The translations under genes and the position numbers were made by a program. Under the pieces are notes generated by a model, which saw nothing but the letters and a program-made list of their open reading frames with translations, did not search any database and was not told where the DNA came from. Shown here one piece after another: positions 35,957-47,574 of a stretch of DNA of 64,000 nt. The DNA lies in NCBI GenBank assembly GCA_900074885.1, contig FJUW01000012.1:992001-1056000 (forward strand), given 5' to 3'. The first letter of the stretch is position 1. Each line of letters starts with the position of its first letter. This stretch comes from Rhynchosporium graminicola. Taxonomy: Eukaryota; Ascomycota; Leotiomycetes; Helotiales; Ploettnerulaceae.

Positions 35957-38655
35957 CACATAATGATGACGTGAAAATATTCTTCGCTGATTGAGGGAAA
36001 CTCTCACAAAAGCAACGGATTATTGACTGTTATAAACACCGTATGGCACAATTTGTATACAGATAAAGACGACAGGCGACAGGCGACTGGATCAATTTTT
36101 CTTCACTTGGTACTGATCCAGAAAGCTGGTGAGCTGTGCAAATAGCTAGTATACATTATATAATCACTTCATCTTGTATTCACTTCCCGCAGGATCGTCG
36201 CAGGAAGGGCAAATTCGTATTAGCAATCTTGGGAAAGCATAATCTGCGAAATATCTTCTTATATTTGTCTCTATTGTCCTTCCAACAAGTCAACTCCAGG
36301 TCTAGACACTCCAAGATCCACCAACAAACTTTCCAAAAAATCTCCCTCGCTTCTCACCGCCTTCAAACGTCTCCACTGACTCCTTTATCATAGAAAATAA
36401 GCAGTATCCAGCATACCAAGGGCGGCCACTCCGGTGGTTCAGGTCAAATTGGTTGCCGACGACAAATCGACAACTACCTACGTACCCGAACACGTACCCA
36501 CACAACGACTAACGTATCGACATCGACGGTAAACTATCGAATGAGCGAAAAACGTATTAAGTTACGTTTATAGATTGGAACCTCACACGCATCCGAGTGT
36601 GGGCTTCCAATTGAATTTTTGCAGTTTTTTCCTTTCTCATCTTCAACTTGGCTACCGAAATGATTTCACTACCATGTTTTTTTTCCCTTTGTTTCTATAA
36701 TCCCTTTGAGTCACTCACCCTCTCTTCGTCTTTAGTATCACTGGCTAATATTTTTGGATTATTGTTATTGTTTCTGGTCCGCTCCACAGGCCGAGCTTAG
36801 GAAATAAGCGAAAGTAAATACTATCCTCACGATCGAGCTCTTTTTCGGTTCACTATCAGAGTAGAACCTCGATTTCTTTTTATTCCACCACAAGTACCCC
36901 AAGTATAGAGCATTCGATGGAAGAGATGCAGTGGTACCTTGTTGAATATAAACGTCTCCCCCTTGCCTCTCGGGACGGTTACAGAACTAGACTTAACAGC
37001 CAGTTCCCTTCTGCTGGCTCGAATTTCCCGAGTTAGGTGGAGATGGACCAGCTATTATGCAGCTACTCTCAATTAAATTTCCGCCACCTGGGCAAGGTGC
37101 TATGCTACGTTATCAGTAAGAGAGCCCTGTAAAAACGAGCATTGGACAGGCATAAAACCATTAAATTCTTTATCCGATTTCTCTTATCGCGTAGCATAAA
37201 GCACTTCCGCTTTTACAAAACAACAGTAGAGACTTGACGATGAGCTTTGTACTGTTTTTGAAGGAATGAGTGTGGCGCTTCATCAGCTTATATTGAACCT
37301 TCTCGATTATTCTGAGCTGTTTTTCGAGCAGCTTCCTATCCACCGTACATATCGAGCAAGAGTTCTCAATCTGGTTTCCTCTCCATCCTTCATCATTCTG
37401 TATCTTCCTCGCCCACTTGTTTTACCTTCCAACGAGACATCTGTGTACATATCTCTCTCGATCACAAGAGAACTCAACGTCATGCCGTCCGGTAACTTTG
37501 ACGAGTCGTCAAACGCTTTCATCTTGGCCCCAGGATCTATCTGCTCCCTGGTGGGCACCACTGACAAACGCTACCAGAACCTGCATGAGGGAGCCGGATC
37601 CTATCAGGTCAATATGAATCAAAAGTGAAAGCTAACAAGGTTGAAGAGAAGTACGTACTGTATCCGAAATTTGGAAGAGTTTTCATAGGTCTAGCTGAAC
37701 GCTATTGCATTTCGACAATTCTGTCGCTGTCATGAGACTGTAGCTGATCCATGCAGTAAGAAGAGTACATGTGCGTGACACGAGAACTTTGAAGCCATGA
37801 AATAATACTAGAAAGTCCCTGGGTCGTGATGGTAACGTTAAGGACTTCAGAAACACTAAATAGCCAGAAAAGTGCTTCAGTACAAATTATGCAGATATTA
37901 CAATATTGAGTCAGTTCTACTTACTTTGGCACCTTTTCCAGACATCTGAAGGTATCGTGACAAAGCTCACCATTACCTCTTGGCCCTCTCGCTTCGAATC
38001 TAGATCGCCAAGTCTCTTTTGATAAATGAATCGAATGAAATAATCTGATGAACAAACCTCAAGAGCATGAAAGGACTTTTGCGATGTCTTTGTAACCTCA
38101 CAAATCCAACAATAAAGATGCCATAACCCTATGTCTTTGTGCATGAGTTCTCCTGCATGAGTTGGAAGCTTGATCAGAATCATTAGCAGAATTCTTTTTT
38201 AATCTTGACTCCAAGAATTTAAGGTCCGACTATTGTGTTCACACAAAAGTTTAGTATTCAACACAAGTTTAGAGTTTCTATCGAGCATCCTAAAAGCTCT
38301 ATTCATGAGGCCATGCCCAATTTTCACGTAGTTTTGTGTGTTAAAGTAAAGAAAAGAAAGCCATTGATTTGGAACAATGGACAAAGGGATAGGAACGTGG
38401 AACAGAAAGTTCCCCTTTAGCAAGATACAATGCTCCGATTTTTAACATCAGATACTCGAATGTTGTTACCAATAACAGTCTACTAACAGTGTACAGACAT
38501 GAGAACACCTCTTAGTAATAGGTATAAGAGAAGGCGACTTCACACCCAGATAATTAGTACTCATCATTCTCATAGCTCTGGCTAGAGAAGACTTCATTCT
38601 ATCGCATTCTTCCACTACTTTCAACACAAATCCACATCATCTCCATCTTCCAGAC
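35957..38655. other. Intergenic region, about 2.7 kb
   Basis: No gene is supported. Frames at 37266-37628 (plus) and 37307-37567 (minus) overlap each other, and neither has a family match. The last 200 bp before 38656 contain a TATA-like AGGTATAAGAG at about 38519 and CT-rich sequence, a plausible promoter. Confidence 0.5.
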
Positions 38656-39534
38656 ATGGCGCAGGAAGCAAAGCCATCATGGTGGCCAGAGCTTGACGCC
38701 TCTAACAACCAATGCAAGCACTACAAGCATCTCTACACAGGATGCGGCTGCATACACGAGGGCTTTCAATCTCTGACAGTCCATTCCAAAGAGTGTGTAC
38801 ACACCAAACAAGGCAAGCTGACTGAAGAGGAGTATCAAGATATACACCGCGCCCTGCCCTGCAAGAAAAGCGACAACATTCATGTCATCCTCGACGGGCC
38901 CTGCGAGCTCTGCAAATCAGGCGTTCCGCTGTTCTTCGTCCGCCGTCGAAACAGTGCTCAACGTCTCGGCTTCAAAATCAAATCGATTTTGAACACCGAG
39001 GAACGGTCACCGCCCCGTCAGAAGGTGTCAGCCGCGGCTAAGAAGCCAGAGGTGCACAGGACTGAGGAAGAGATCGAACGACGAATCCAACTGTGGCAGG
39101 ATGCGGTTGCAACATACAACGAGCTTCTCGATCGCCGAGTTGACAATCGCAGACAGCGGCGAAAGGAGGCCTACAAGGCCGCTATCGAGCTCGAAAGAAT
39201 CGAGGAAATCAAGAACGGTGTGGTTGAAGCCGACCGCTTCCACCTCTTCAACTTTACAGGCGGAGCAGGAGGCGATCTTCTGCAAGCATCTGACGATGCC
39301 ACTGTCAACATCTGCACCTACTGTGACAAGGAGACCCGAGCCTTCAACCCGCCTCCGGAAAAGCTTCCCTGTGGCTGTCACGTTCATCGGGACTGCGCAG
39401 CTGACCTGTTCTGTCTCCAGGCAAACGGTTTGAGCAGACAGAGGGCGCGGTGCACGTGTGGAAAGCCAAAAGGAAGTTTCGAGCTCCGACGGCTCCACAT
39501 GGAGTTCGAAGACGATTCCTACCCCCGGGCCTGA
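38656..39534 (+). CDS. RING-like Cys/His protein with coiled coil
   Basis: A single exon encodes 292 residues with an ATG start. The N-terminal part (20-90) has cysteines in the order HLYTGCGCI, KECVH, LPCK and GPCELC. A charged helical region, probably coiled coil, spans about 136-192. The C-terminal part holds C220-x2-C223, C239-G-C241-H242-V-H244-x2-C247 and C266-T-C268-G, a RING-like arrangement with shortened last spacing. RING-type folds are often E3 ubiquitin ligases, but the degenerate ending makes activity uncertain. The first half resembles the protein at 35477 in motif order. No named family is recognised. Confidence 0.8.
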   Translation: MAQEAKPSWWPELDASNNQCKHYKHLYTGCGCIHEGFQSLTVHSKECVHTKQGKLTEEEYQDIHRALPCKKSDNIHVILDGPCELCKSGVPLFFVRRRNSAQRLGFKIKSILNTEERSPPRQKVSAAAKKPEVHRTEEEIERRIQLWQDAVATYNELLDRRVDNRRQRRKEAYKAAIELERIEEIKNGVVEADRFHLFNFTGGAGGDLLQASDDATVNICTYCDKETRAFNPPPEKLPCGCHVHRDCAADLFCLQANGLSRQRARCTCGKPKGSFELRRLHMEFEDDSYPRA

Positions 39535-40306
39535 GCGGCTTTGTGCTCCGAAAATTCCTCCTCTCTCTGCACAACAATCTGTCTAACACTATCATGGCGT
39601 TGGTTTAATTTAAAGTAAATATAGACTGTAAATTACGGCAGGAAATCTGAATTAAAAATGGCAACGAAACTCAGAGAAAATCTTAAAATGAAAATGACTT
39701 GTGACCTCGAAACAGTGGATGGCAACGAAGCCCAAAAATCTATGAAATTGACATGTGACCTCAAATATGATATCAATTGTGGAACGAAGCTCATTCATTC
39801 AAAACTCGAACATTGGTTCCGCGCTGGGTAGGTTGGTATAGACAGGCTGTGTCTTGTTACTGTGATTTGTCCTCTATGCGAATAACATAATGTCAACCGA
39901 CTAAGACTGTTATCGAGTGAAATTATGAGTACAATTCGGCCCAGGTTCCATCCATCATACACAGAACATAAAACTGAATATCTTTCATTGGCTGATATCA
40001 ATCCGCTGTTTCCGATTGAGCGAGAGACTGAAAAGCAGTCGGATAAAATTGGTGGGAGCGTGGGACCCAGGTCCCGTTAGTACTTACAATCATTCAGTTC
40101 TTGAGACCAGAAGAATACCAGGCACTCAAGAGGCCGTCGGACAATGAAAATTCATTTCCTGTAATACGTCACTCATAGTCGATGGCGGTCCACATCTGAC
40201 ACACGATAGCTTCCTTCCCTCTAAGCCATGCAATTCTCGACCCTTCTCACACATTCTTGAGTCAATGTCTGTCCCAGTGGATACATGCGTGTGAAGTCCG
40301 ACGCAA
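39535..40306. other. Intergenic region between convergent genes
   Basis: Two genes converge here. The sequence has no supported gene. A short degenerate repeat of the type AATGGCAACGAA(A/G)CTCA occurs near 39658, 39716 and 39776; otherwise it is 3' flanking DNA. Confidence 0.5.
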
Positions 40307-41803
40307 TCAAATAGCCTTCCAAACTGGCTCCCGCCTCTCAACCTGCGGGGTACTCACAGCGTTTCTATCAGCAAAAGGATCATTCTCATCCTCCTCCTCA
40401 ACCTCATCTTCTTCATCAGAAGGAGGGGATGGTTGGACAGGTCTCGGAGGCTGTCTAGGTGCTGGTGGTGGAGCGCGAGGGCTAGTACTTCCTGCGAGGT
40501 TAGGTCCCGCAAGTGATTGGGCAGTCTCGTTTTCCTTTCCCTTTTCAGACATGACTACAAGTGATTAGTTAGGATGACTGGACGTAAGGCAGTCAATAAA
40601 CATACGTCTGTACATATGTTGCTGATTGGCTAGCTCGTCATCCGAGTCACTATCCGCGTCGATTGATCGATCCAGTTGCTCAAATGTCATGAGAGAAGTG
40701 ACCAGCTCGTCGTTGGCATGAAGTAAAGCGCCAAGCCACTGTTCAGACTCCACAAGTTGGATCTGAGCAAATCAGTACGAGTCACTGATAGAAGACCGGT
40801 TGGACCTACATAACGTAAGATCTTTCGACGGAGTAACTTGCAAGACTCGAAGTGCTGATTCGCATTTTGATTCTCGGAAATTCTCTCTTGCTCTCTGTTC
40901 ACCAGCTTCAAAGCATTGAGCAGATTTGTAGAAGCCACAGAGGAATCTGCAATGCAACTCTTCATGATGTCTTTTTCTGCTTCCAGACTAAATGGCTTTC
41001 CTTTCTTGTTTTTCTTCTTGTCTTTGTCTTTCTTTGACTTCTTGGATTCAGGAAGCGTCACGGCCATGGCTGGGTAGCTTGGTGAGAAAGTTTTACTGGA
41101 TGACTGAGCGGCCAAACCCTGGCGAGATTGTGATGCTGGGAGAGGAGGTGTCTCGTCTTCGTCTCCATCGAATGGATTCTGCTCTGTCTCACGAAGGACC
41201 TTGGACTTGTCCTGGGTAACAACTTGCTTATGGCGAGGTAGTTGCTACAGATAATGAGCTCACTAATTCCCCGCCTATTTTTGATAAAGTACCTTGTAAA
41301 GACCAGCTATTTGCTCGAGTCCACGGACATTCTTATATGCGACAGCCCATTGCTTGAAAAGCACTTTACATTTGTCCCTCACGAGCGGATCTGAGAGATC
41401 TGTATTACCACAAAAACGGAGTCTTTCTAGGAGCATTTCGTCGGCAAAAGTACGTTGGAAGGTGGCACCTGCATTCTGGATCAAGCCATCCAAGAGTGTC
41501 AGAGCTCGAAGTTGACGATGCACATTCCCGTACTTCAGCTTCTTTCGGATAGAGCGAGCAGCTTCAGATGGTCCAGTTGCTTGAAGCTTGATAGCTTCTA
41601 CCAGGTCTGGGATTCCAGATAGATCATCTTCCTCGTAACTTTCACTAGTGAGATTCTCAACGGCAACCGTAACGGCAGAATATGGTTTCTTCTACATTTT
41701 CATATTGGAAGTTAGCAATCATCGCGTGATATGATCAACGTGCTGGCTGTTTGGGCGAAGAGATTGCACTCATCAAATAACACAAACTTACGTTAGAGAA
41801 CAT
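40307..41803 (-). CDS. LSB5: Lsb5-like VHS-GAT endocytic adaptor
   Basis: Five exons (41792-41803, 41293-41691, 40810-41244, 40606-40762, 40307-40554) give 416 residues. The first exon is only 12 bp (MFSN), joined to KKPYSAVTVAVENL by a gtaagt...gtag intron. Residues 5-137 form a VHS domain (RQLRALTLLDGLIQNAG, FADEMLLERLRF, VLFKQWAVAYKN). An NPF motif lies at 160-162, a lysine-rich linker near 205-220 and a GAT domain at about 220-330 (SCKLLRRKILRY, then VESEQWLGALLHANDEL). The tail is proline-rich and acidic with DPF near its end. Yeast Lsb5 links Las17/Sla1 actin regulators to ubiquitin and endocytosis; the same role at the plasma membrane is inferred. All introns have GT-AG ends and restore frame. 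It is divergent with the gene at 42496. Confidence 0.92.
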
Positions 41804-42495
41804 GCTTTCTTTACTGTCTCCTCTCTTACGATAGCCAGAGTGCTTTGCCCGTGACTTTGGTATATTCAAAGCCTGATCAGTGATCTGACAGCACTGTTTC
41901 AAATCTCGGTATACGTGGGAAGTTCGTAGTCCTATTCGAGGACAACCAGCCAGGAGTATCGAATTCAGACTGAAATCATGAACTGAGGCTAGGTAAGCTG
42001 AGTAAAAAGAACAAAGACTTTCTCTAGATTTCGTGGTCCTGTTGCCGGCCAACTGGATAAGAGAGCTATGATGGCGGGGTAAGTTTAGGATTGCGCTTGA
42101 TGATGATGGCTAGATACAGCCACAATCTCAAGTCTGATGGAATCGAATAGTGTTCGTTTGAAGCTCTATTGCGCCGCATAAAGTTCATGAAGTCTACCCA
42201 AAATTACAAGAAGGAGTGACGACTCATGCGACGGCGCCATGAGCGAGGCTGAGGTCGTAAATGCCCCTCCTTCAGGTGATCAATCACCCCACTTTAGAAT
42301 GCCACACAGCTCAGCCTTGTGTCGCGAGACTTCGCTTCCATTCTTCGCAGCTCCATTTTATTATACTACTTTTCTACCTCCGACCTTCCATGCGACCTAC
42401 TTCCGGTATCCAGAAATCCAGAAAATCTGTGCTTTCTGGCGAGGGGGAGTATCGAAGGGTAGTGAGACGATTGATCATTGACAACCGCCGGCAAG
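41804..42495. promoter_or_regulatory. Shared divergent promoter region
   Basis: About 690 bp separates the divergent starts of the Lsb5-like gene and the 994-residue protein gene, so it must contain both promoters. No individual element was confidently identified. A short frame at 42239-42481 on the plus strand lacks support. Confidence 0.5.
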
Positions 42496-45400
42496 ATGTC
42501 GCTGTATCAAGGTTGGGATCGAGAGAGCATGCTGCAGAGGGAAGTTGTTGGGAACGAAGGATCGTGGGTAGCAATTCCTTCGTTCAGATTCCGTATGCTG
42601 AAATTTTTACGTAGGCTTCACAAAATATCCTCAGGAACATCATTACCATCGTTTACACCAATTAATCCTCCGCGTGAACCAGCCCAGTTTGTCCTGCCCC
42701 GAACGACTCTGTACGCAAGAGGACTTGATGATGATGCCTTGTACAACGAAATCCCCGAAATACCATACAGAACTCCGGCAGAAATGAGAAAGAAGAGAAC
42801 GGTTTCCCAAGCAAACAAAGGCCGGGCGATATCAATAGCGCAAGTCTGGGAGTACAGGGACGAAGGGGATGTTGCATGTCAGAATCAAGGAGCTGATTTC
42901 GAAGCTTCATTTCCCAAGAGGAACAAATCAGCGATCTCTAAACGATCCAAGTCTGCACTAGGCCAACAGCACCCGACCCAGTCTCAATATACGCAAGATG
43001 GTAAAATCTTTGGCTTGATGCATGGCACAGTGGATCAAGAGGAAGAGCAGGGCTCTCAACTGACACCTCCACCTAAATCCAGCAAAAGGCACTCCAAAAA
43101 GACCGTACAACAGCCGCGGAACACGAATTCCACGCCAGGTCCCTTCCGCAACCCAGTGATCACGAAGCCTTCCGTGTCTCGCGAGGCAGACCTTGATAAG
43201 GATAGGACACTTACAAAGCCTGTTACAATTCATCAAGGATGGACCAGCACGCAAGACGCTGTGAAAACCCACCCTGGCTACCTATCGAAATCGACTCTCG
43301 ATAAGCTCGCAGCATTCCGATACAAGTCGTCTGCACATATACAAGCGGACCGTCCTTCTGCGATAGGTGGAACTCTCCAACCAAGGGAAGTAGTAGAGCC
43401 TATTGAGGCAGTCGAGGAAGTTGATCCTGCTTCTTCAAGCGACTATGGCTTTTTGCAAGGCGTTGACTCTTCCTTCGGTGACCTCGATTGTGCCGATCAT
43501 TCTCCTACTCATCCTGATGTGTCTGCTGAACATCAACATGACCAGTCTCAACGAGCAGAATGGGGCCCCGACCATCTTCAAGAAGGCGATGTCTTTTTCA
43601 GCGATGTAAATTGGGATGCTCCGGCGGGAGGTCCCGGTGCAAACGAGGGTCATTCCTCACAAGATCACATCCCGGCCCCCAAAATCACGAGCATGTCCGG
43701 GTCCAAATTTCGAAATGACGCTGACTTGAACTCAGTTGGCGGCGCCCCACCTCCTTTACCAATAATGCCTGGTCAAAACCGTCCTCCTTGTCGTCCAGAT
43801 CCTGTCAAAACGCAGATTCTTTACGACTCCGACCACCTCTCTTCGCTTGCAGTAAGAGCGGTTGCAGAAGGGATGCATGTTGAAGTGCCTGCAAGTCAAC
43901 CGCACGAAGACTATTCAGCGGGGTGTCTCCACCAGCCGGACTTTTTCCCTCTTACCGAATACGGCCCGGTAGCTGGTGAATCGGTTGAACTTCAGAAGAG
44001 CACCACAAACTTCACACATCACCAAGGAAATTTGCCCAATCATCTGCCGGACATCCTAGCATGTGGAACAATTGACTATACTCCGCGCGGCCAACTTGAA
44101 GGTGGAAAGTTGAGTGCTAGAAAGCCGCCGTCCAGACACGTCTTTGACGTTCAAGTCGAACGATCCAACTTTGGAGAAACCGAAACGGCACCTCGAGATA
44201 TCCCTAATGGCTTCGAGCTCCTCGAATTCGACGACGAAGGCATCGATGATGCTGATCTGCTTGCAATTGCGTCGGACGAAGCCATACCAGAGACACAGCC
44301 ATTGGCGTCTGGAACTCTGACCGTCCGACCAGGCTTGGAATCAGCCGAAGAAGCTTGTCCAAGCAGCATCTGTGCGACCCAGCCCACTTTGCCAGTAGCA
44401 ACAGATTCGCAACTTTTGCAAGATCGCGAATCAGGGTCACCCGAAAGACTATCTCACGATGAGTATCCTTTGGAAGATGGACTCGAAGAAGGTGACATGT
44501 TGTCTTTGCCTGCGCATCCACAAGGTGTCACTGAGACGTTCCAAGCACCTCCTAGCCTCCAATATTCCTTTGGAAATGGTCCAATGTCAGGGGAAGTATA
44601 CGCCAGATCTCTCCAATTCTCCTCCCCTCCTAAATCGTGGCTGTCTTCTGTCCTACCGGCAAAGGCAGTCGAGGCGCCTCTTGCTGACGGACATAGTCCC
44701 TCCAGAGCCCAGCCTATTGGAAACTTGGGATCTCACCTTGCGGAGGAAGAGGACTGGTATTTCATCAGTTCAAATGACTGCGTGAAGACGTCCGAGAATG
44801 TAGCTTTGTCTGATCCTGCTTTGGATCGAGAGAAAACCCGTCTAAATGAGATTACAAAATGTGTTATAAATTTAGGGCCACAAAAGCAACGCAAGCGCAT
44901 TTCTTACCCCAAAATTTATACAGCAACCCAAGCATCCACGTCGGAGGAGATCGTGGTGGATGACAGCCATGAGTACGAACCTCTTCAACCATTTGCTAGG
45001 CCAGATTTTCCTTTCTTGGTGCTCGACCGATGCCCAATACCTGGAGTGACAGCACAAACATTTCTTCGTGTCTGCTTCCGAGTTGGCGAGATGTTCAGAG
45101 AGGGAGCGAAGTGCAATGCTTTGAAGCAGGATGCTATCATCGAGTTGTTCGCACGGGTTACCTTCTCGTCTCGTGAACCTGGCACCACACAGCAGCACTT
45201 CCAGTTCGCTGATCTTTGGCATGATCGGCCTCCCTTCCCAAATGGTATCTTGACCAACTACAAGACTTCGGGTTTGGCTGAAAGTGAGAGCCGAGCTTTC
45301 ATTGGAGCTGAACAGCATGTGATGGCGAGATGCATTGGACGGCTGAGAAAAGACACCAGGAATGCAACTGGGAAGTTCATCGATATCATCAATATCAGAC

Positions 45401-45594
45401 AAACCGACTGGTTAGTATTCTCCACCGCCCCCATAATTTTAAAGCTCTGGCTAGGATCTGGGATCGGATTATGCATTCTGATCCTGAGACATTATACTAT
45501 TTCCATACTAAAGAGTTTGAATAGGGAGGAAGTCAAGTGGACGAAGAGAATCATAAGTGCGGGTCTTGTGAAGTCAGAAAACGTGGATCATTGA
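42496..45594 (+). CDS. Conserved fungal protein of unknown function, 994 residues
   Basis: Exon 1 is 42496-45410 and exon 2 is 45525-45594, with intron gttagt...aatag. The first in-frame ATG is 42496 (MSLYQGWDRES); an upstream TTG is not a likely start. Near the N-terminus is SLPSFTPINPPREPAQFVLP and then LYNEIPEIPYRTPAEMRKKR. Most of the protein is long, disordered and acidic or serine/proline-rich. A folded C-terminal part at about 830-985 includes FLRVCFRVGEMFREGAKC, IIELFARVTFSSRE, FQFADLWHDRPPFP, MARCIGRLRKD and, across the splice, DIINIRQTDWEEVKWTKRI. This end looks like a conserved Pezizomycotina domain. No enzymatic motif was seen, and function is unknown. The region around residues 25-45 could contain a short missed intron. 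Confidence 0.85.
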   Translation: MSLYQGWDRESMLQREVVGNEGSWVAIPSFRFRMLKFLRRLHKISSGTSLPSFTPINPPREPAQFVLPRTTLYARGLDDDALYNEIPEIPYRTPAEMRKKRTVSQANKGRAISIAQVWEYRDEGDVACQNQGADFEASFPKRNKSAISKRSKSALGQQHPTQSQYTQDGKIFGLMHGTVDQEEEQGSQLTPPPKSSKRHSKKTVQQPRNTNSTPGPFRNPVITKPSVSREADLDKDRTLTKPVTIHQGWTSTQDAVKTHPGYLSKSTLDKLAAFRYKSSAHIQADRPSAIGGTLQPREVVEPIEAVEEVDPASSSDYGFLQGVDSSFGDLDCADHSPTHPDVSAEHQHDQSQRAEWGPDHLQEGDVFFSDVNWDAPAGGPGANEGHSSQDHIPAPKITSMSGSKFRNDADLNSVGGAPPPLPIMPGQNRPPCRPDPVKTQILYDSDHLSSLAVRAVAEGMHVEVPASQPHEDYSAGCLHQPDFFPLTEYGPVAGESVELQKSTTNFTHHQGNLPNHLPDILACGTIDYTPRGQLEGGKLSARKPPSRHVFDVQVERSNFGETETAPRDIPNGFELLEFDDEGIDDADLLAIASDEAIPETQPLASGTLTVRPGLESAEEACPSSICATQPTLPVATDSQLLQDRESGSPERLSHDEYPLEDGLEEGDMLSLPAHPQGVTETFQAPPSLQYSFGNGPMSGEVYARSLQFSSPPKSWLSSVLPAKAVEAPLADGHSPSRAQPIGNLGSHLAEEEDWYFISSNDCVKTSENVALSDPALDREKTRLNEITKCVINLGPQKQRKRISYPKIYTATQASTSEEIVVDDSHEYEPLQPFARPDFPFLVLDRCPIPGVTAQTFLRVCFRVGEMFREGAKCNALKQDAIIELFARVTFSSREPGTTQQHFQFADLWHDRPPFPNGILTNYKTSGLAESESRAFIGAEQHVMARCIGRLRKDTRNATGKFIDIINIRQTDWLVFSTAPIILKLWLGSGIGLCILILRHYTISILKSLNREEVKWTKRIISAGLVKSENVDH

Positions 45595-45899
45595 TTCATC
45601 GGGCCGTAAAGGATCTGTTATAACTTGAGAGTACTGCTATTGCTATCACACAAATCTTGCTAGCCATCTGGTTGAACTGACATCTAGGTACCACAACTAA
45701 TTTCTGTCACCTACCTACATATTACCTTACTTTCCCTATTGCACACTACCTAGCTAGCTACTCCTCAATTTCAATGAAAGCGCTTAGTCAAAGAAAAGCT
45801 CACAAAAACCCCGAAATATGCCTGCCTGCCCGAATCACCCTGACTTCTAGAACGCCTCGAGCACCGAAAGCCCAGTCCCATTTCCACCTATCTTAGTTC
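45595..45899. other. Convergent intergenic spacer
   Basis: 305 bp separates two convergent stop codons. It is CT- and TACC-rich near 45690-45760, with no gene. Confidence 0.7.
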
Positions 45900-46932
45900 T
45901 TATTGGGAATTAGGACGATACTTCTTCGCCTGTGCCTGCTCAACCAAAATAACCGTTATACAAACCATGAACGCAATAGCAAGCAAAATCAGTATCGGCC
46001 CCTTACTCCTACGCACATCGTTCTTGCTCCTGTACGAGACACAACAGTTTGTGCCCTTGCCCTCCGTCAGAGCTCTCTCCAAGTCAGGCGACGCATCGTT
46101 GAATGTTACGCAGCAATTATCTCTCTCTTTCTTTTGTGGCACTCTACTTCCTGCATTGGTATTGTTCTGATCCTTCTCCATTAACAGCCGGCCAATACTT
46201 TCTTCAAGCCAGTCGATACGCTGTTTTAGCCCGGTGATTGTAGCCAGTGCGTCGTTGGAGGTCGTGATTGTATTGGTGTTCGTTCCGCCGCCGAAGGTGG
46301 AGGGAGCTACGCCCCAGAGCTCGGCGTAGGATGGGATAGATAAGTCGTTGTTGGAGGGCTGAGAAGCGTGTGTGATTGTGCTGGGTGTTGGGCGGGGTGT
46401 TCCTGGTGTGGAATGCGTGTGGAAAGATGGAGGCGGGGAGTTGGGTATCGAGGGAGGTGGACCGCCTATTGAGGGCTCGTAGCGCGAAGACGCGACGGAA
46501 TTGGCTATACCTGAATTATAGCTGCGATGGCTGTTAGTTTTCTGGAGGTTAATTGTATAGGTAATGTATAGAGGGCGCGGCATGTTGAAGAGAGTATAGG
46601 TTACGACTATTAGACAAGGTGGTTGGAGCTCCGTAGGTGCGATGTGGGGGGGGTGTGGCTTGGCGAAAGGATGTACAGAACAATCAAACGTACTTGTATG
46701 CCGGAGAACCATGAATGCTGTCTAGAATGATAGATTCATCTCTTTGTGGAACCTAGATACTGTGTTAGATACAGCATGTCTCTATTGTCATTTGCCTCGT
46801 CCTCCTCCTGAGCCATTATAATCACTTCTCTCCCTTCTCACGCAGCCAGTCAGGCAACCACATTTGGTACCAGAGAACAGACGCAGAACAAGAATAGCAG
46901 GAACTTACAACTTCATATCTTGACCGACTCAT
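45900..46932 (-). CDS. Tail-anchored membrane protein, unknown function
   Basis: Exons 46909-46932, 46694-46752 and 45900-46521 give 234 residues. The 24-bp first exon MSRSRYEV joins VPQRDESIILDSIHGSPAYN, then YNSGIANSVASSRYEP. Introns use gtaagt...ctag and gtacgt...gcag. The N-terminal half is proline/serine/threonine-rich and probably disordered. A likely coiled coil (LKQRIDWLEESIGRLLMEK) lies at about 117-146. Two CC pairs at 164-165 and 187-188 could be palmitoylated. One hydrophobic segment (ILILLAIAFMVCITVILV) at about 204-221 is followed by a short basic tail, so a C-terminal anchor in the ER or another endomembrane is likely. A longer single-frame start inside intron 2 (46712) is an artefact. 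Confidence 0.8.
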
Positions 46933-47574
46933 CTTGCACCTCAACAAGCCTCCCAGTAATAAACTCGAGGACCAAAAAGAACCAGCTACGATAGCAACAA
47001 GCAGCGTTTGCACGGAGTATGGTCTGAGTCAAATCTCACGATGTCGGGTTCTGAGGCAGGGATAAGGAGGTATGTGCTGTGGAACTGTGGTTTCGGGGAT
47101 TCGATTAGGCCGAGGATTATAGTTTTATATGTACTTTCCGCGTAAGCATGCAAAGCTTTCAGCTCTTTGAGCCGGCTGTCCAATTGTGTTGAGTGGCTGT
47201 GTTCGAGAGGGCTGAAGGTGCTGTGCCGCGTACCTACTCTTGCATCGCGAGTCCTGTTTGGAATCTCGGTTCGCCCTGCCACCTGAGCATGATGCATTAT
47301 GATAGAGCTGATATTTTAAATCACAAGTTGAAAACTATGTTAATTTGTCGATAGATACTCATGTGAGGTGTTATTTCTTATTTGCAATTACAAATCTGTT
47401 TGTGAAAGTTATAGTTGTACTACTACAAAGCCATGAGTACCCTGCAAAAGTCATCAATTGAGTTTGAGTATCCTCTGGCAAGTATCTGGGTCGGCACATT
47501 CACTGCATTCTTCTTGAGTCTTGGGTCGAACCTCATCCCCGTATAGATTGAGCTGTACAACATCTCACCAGTAT
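46933..47574. other. Intergenic region, about 640 bp
   Basis: It lies upstream of the tail-anchored protein gene and downstream of the 117-residue protein gene, both on the minus strand. It probably holds the promoter and 5' UTR of the former. A 103-codon frame (46986-47297) was considered and not accepted. Confidence 0.5.

Noticed and set aside
37266..37628. Overlapping frames on both strands (plus 37266-37628, minus 37307-37567)
   Set aside because: The minus frame has a possible upstream acceptor, but no joined exons or family were found; evidence is too weak.
45900..46712. Unspliced 270-codon reading of the tail-anchored protein gene
   Set aside because: Its first 60 or so codons lie in intron 2; the three-exon model gives conserved-looking N-terminal sequence and good splice sites.
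46986..47297. 103-codon minus-strand frame upstream of the tail-anchored protein gene
   Set aside because: It could be 5' UTR; it does not splice in frame into the downstream gene and shows no known domain.
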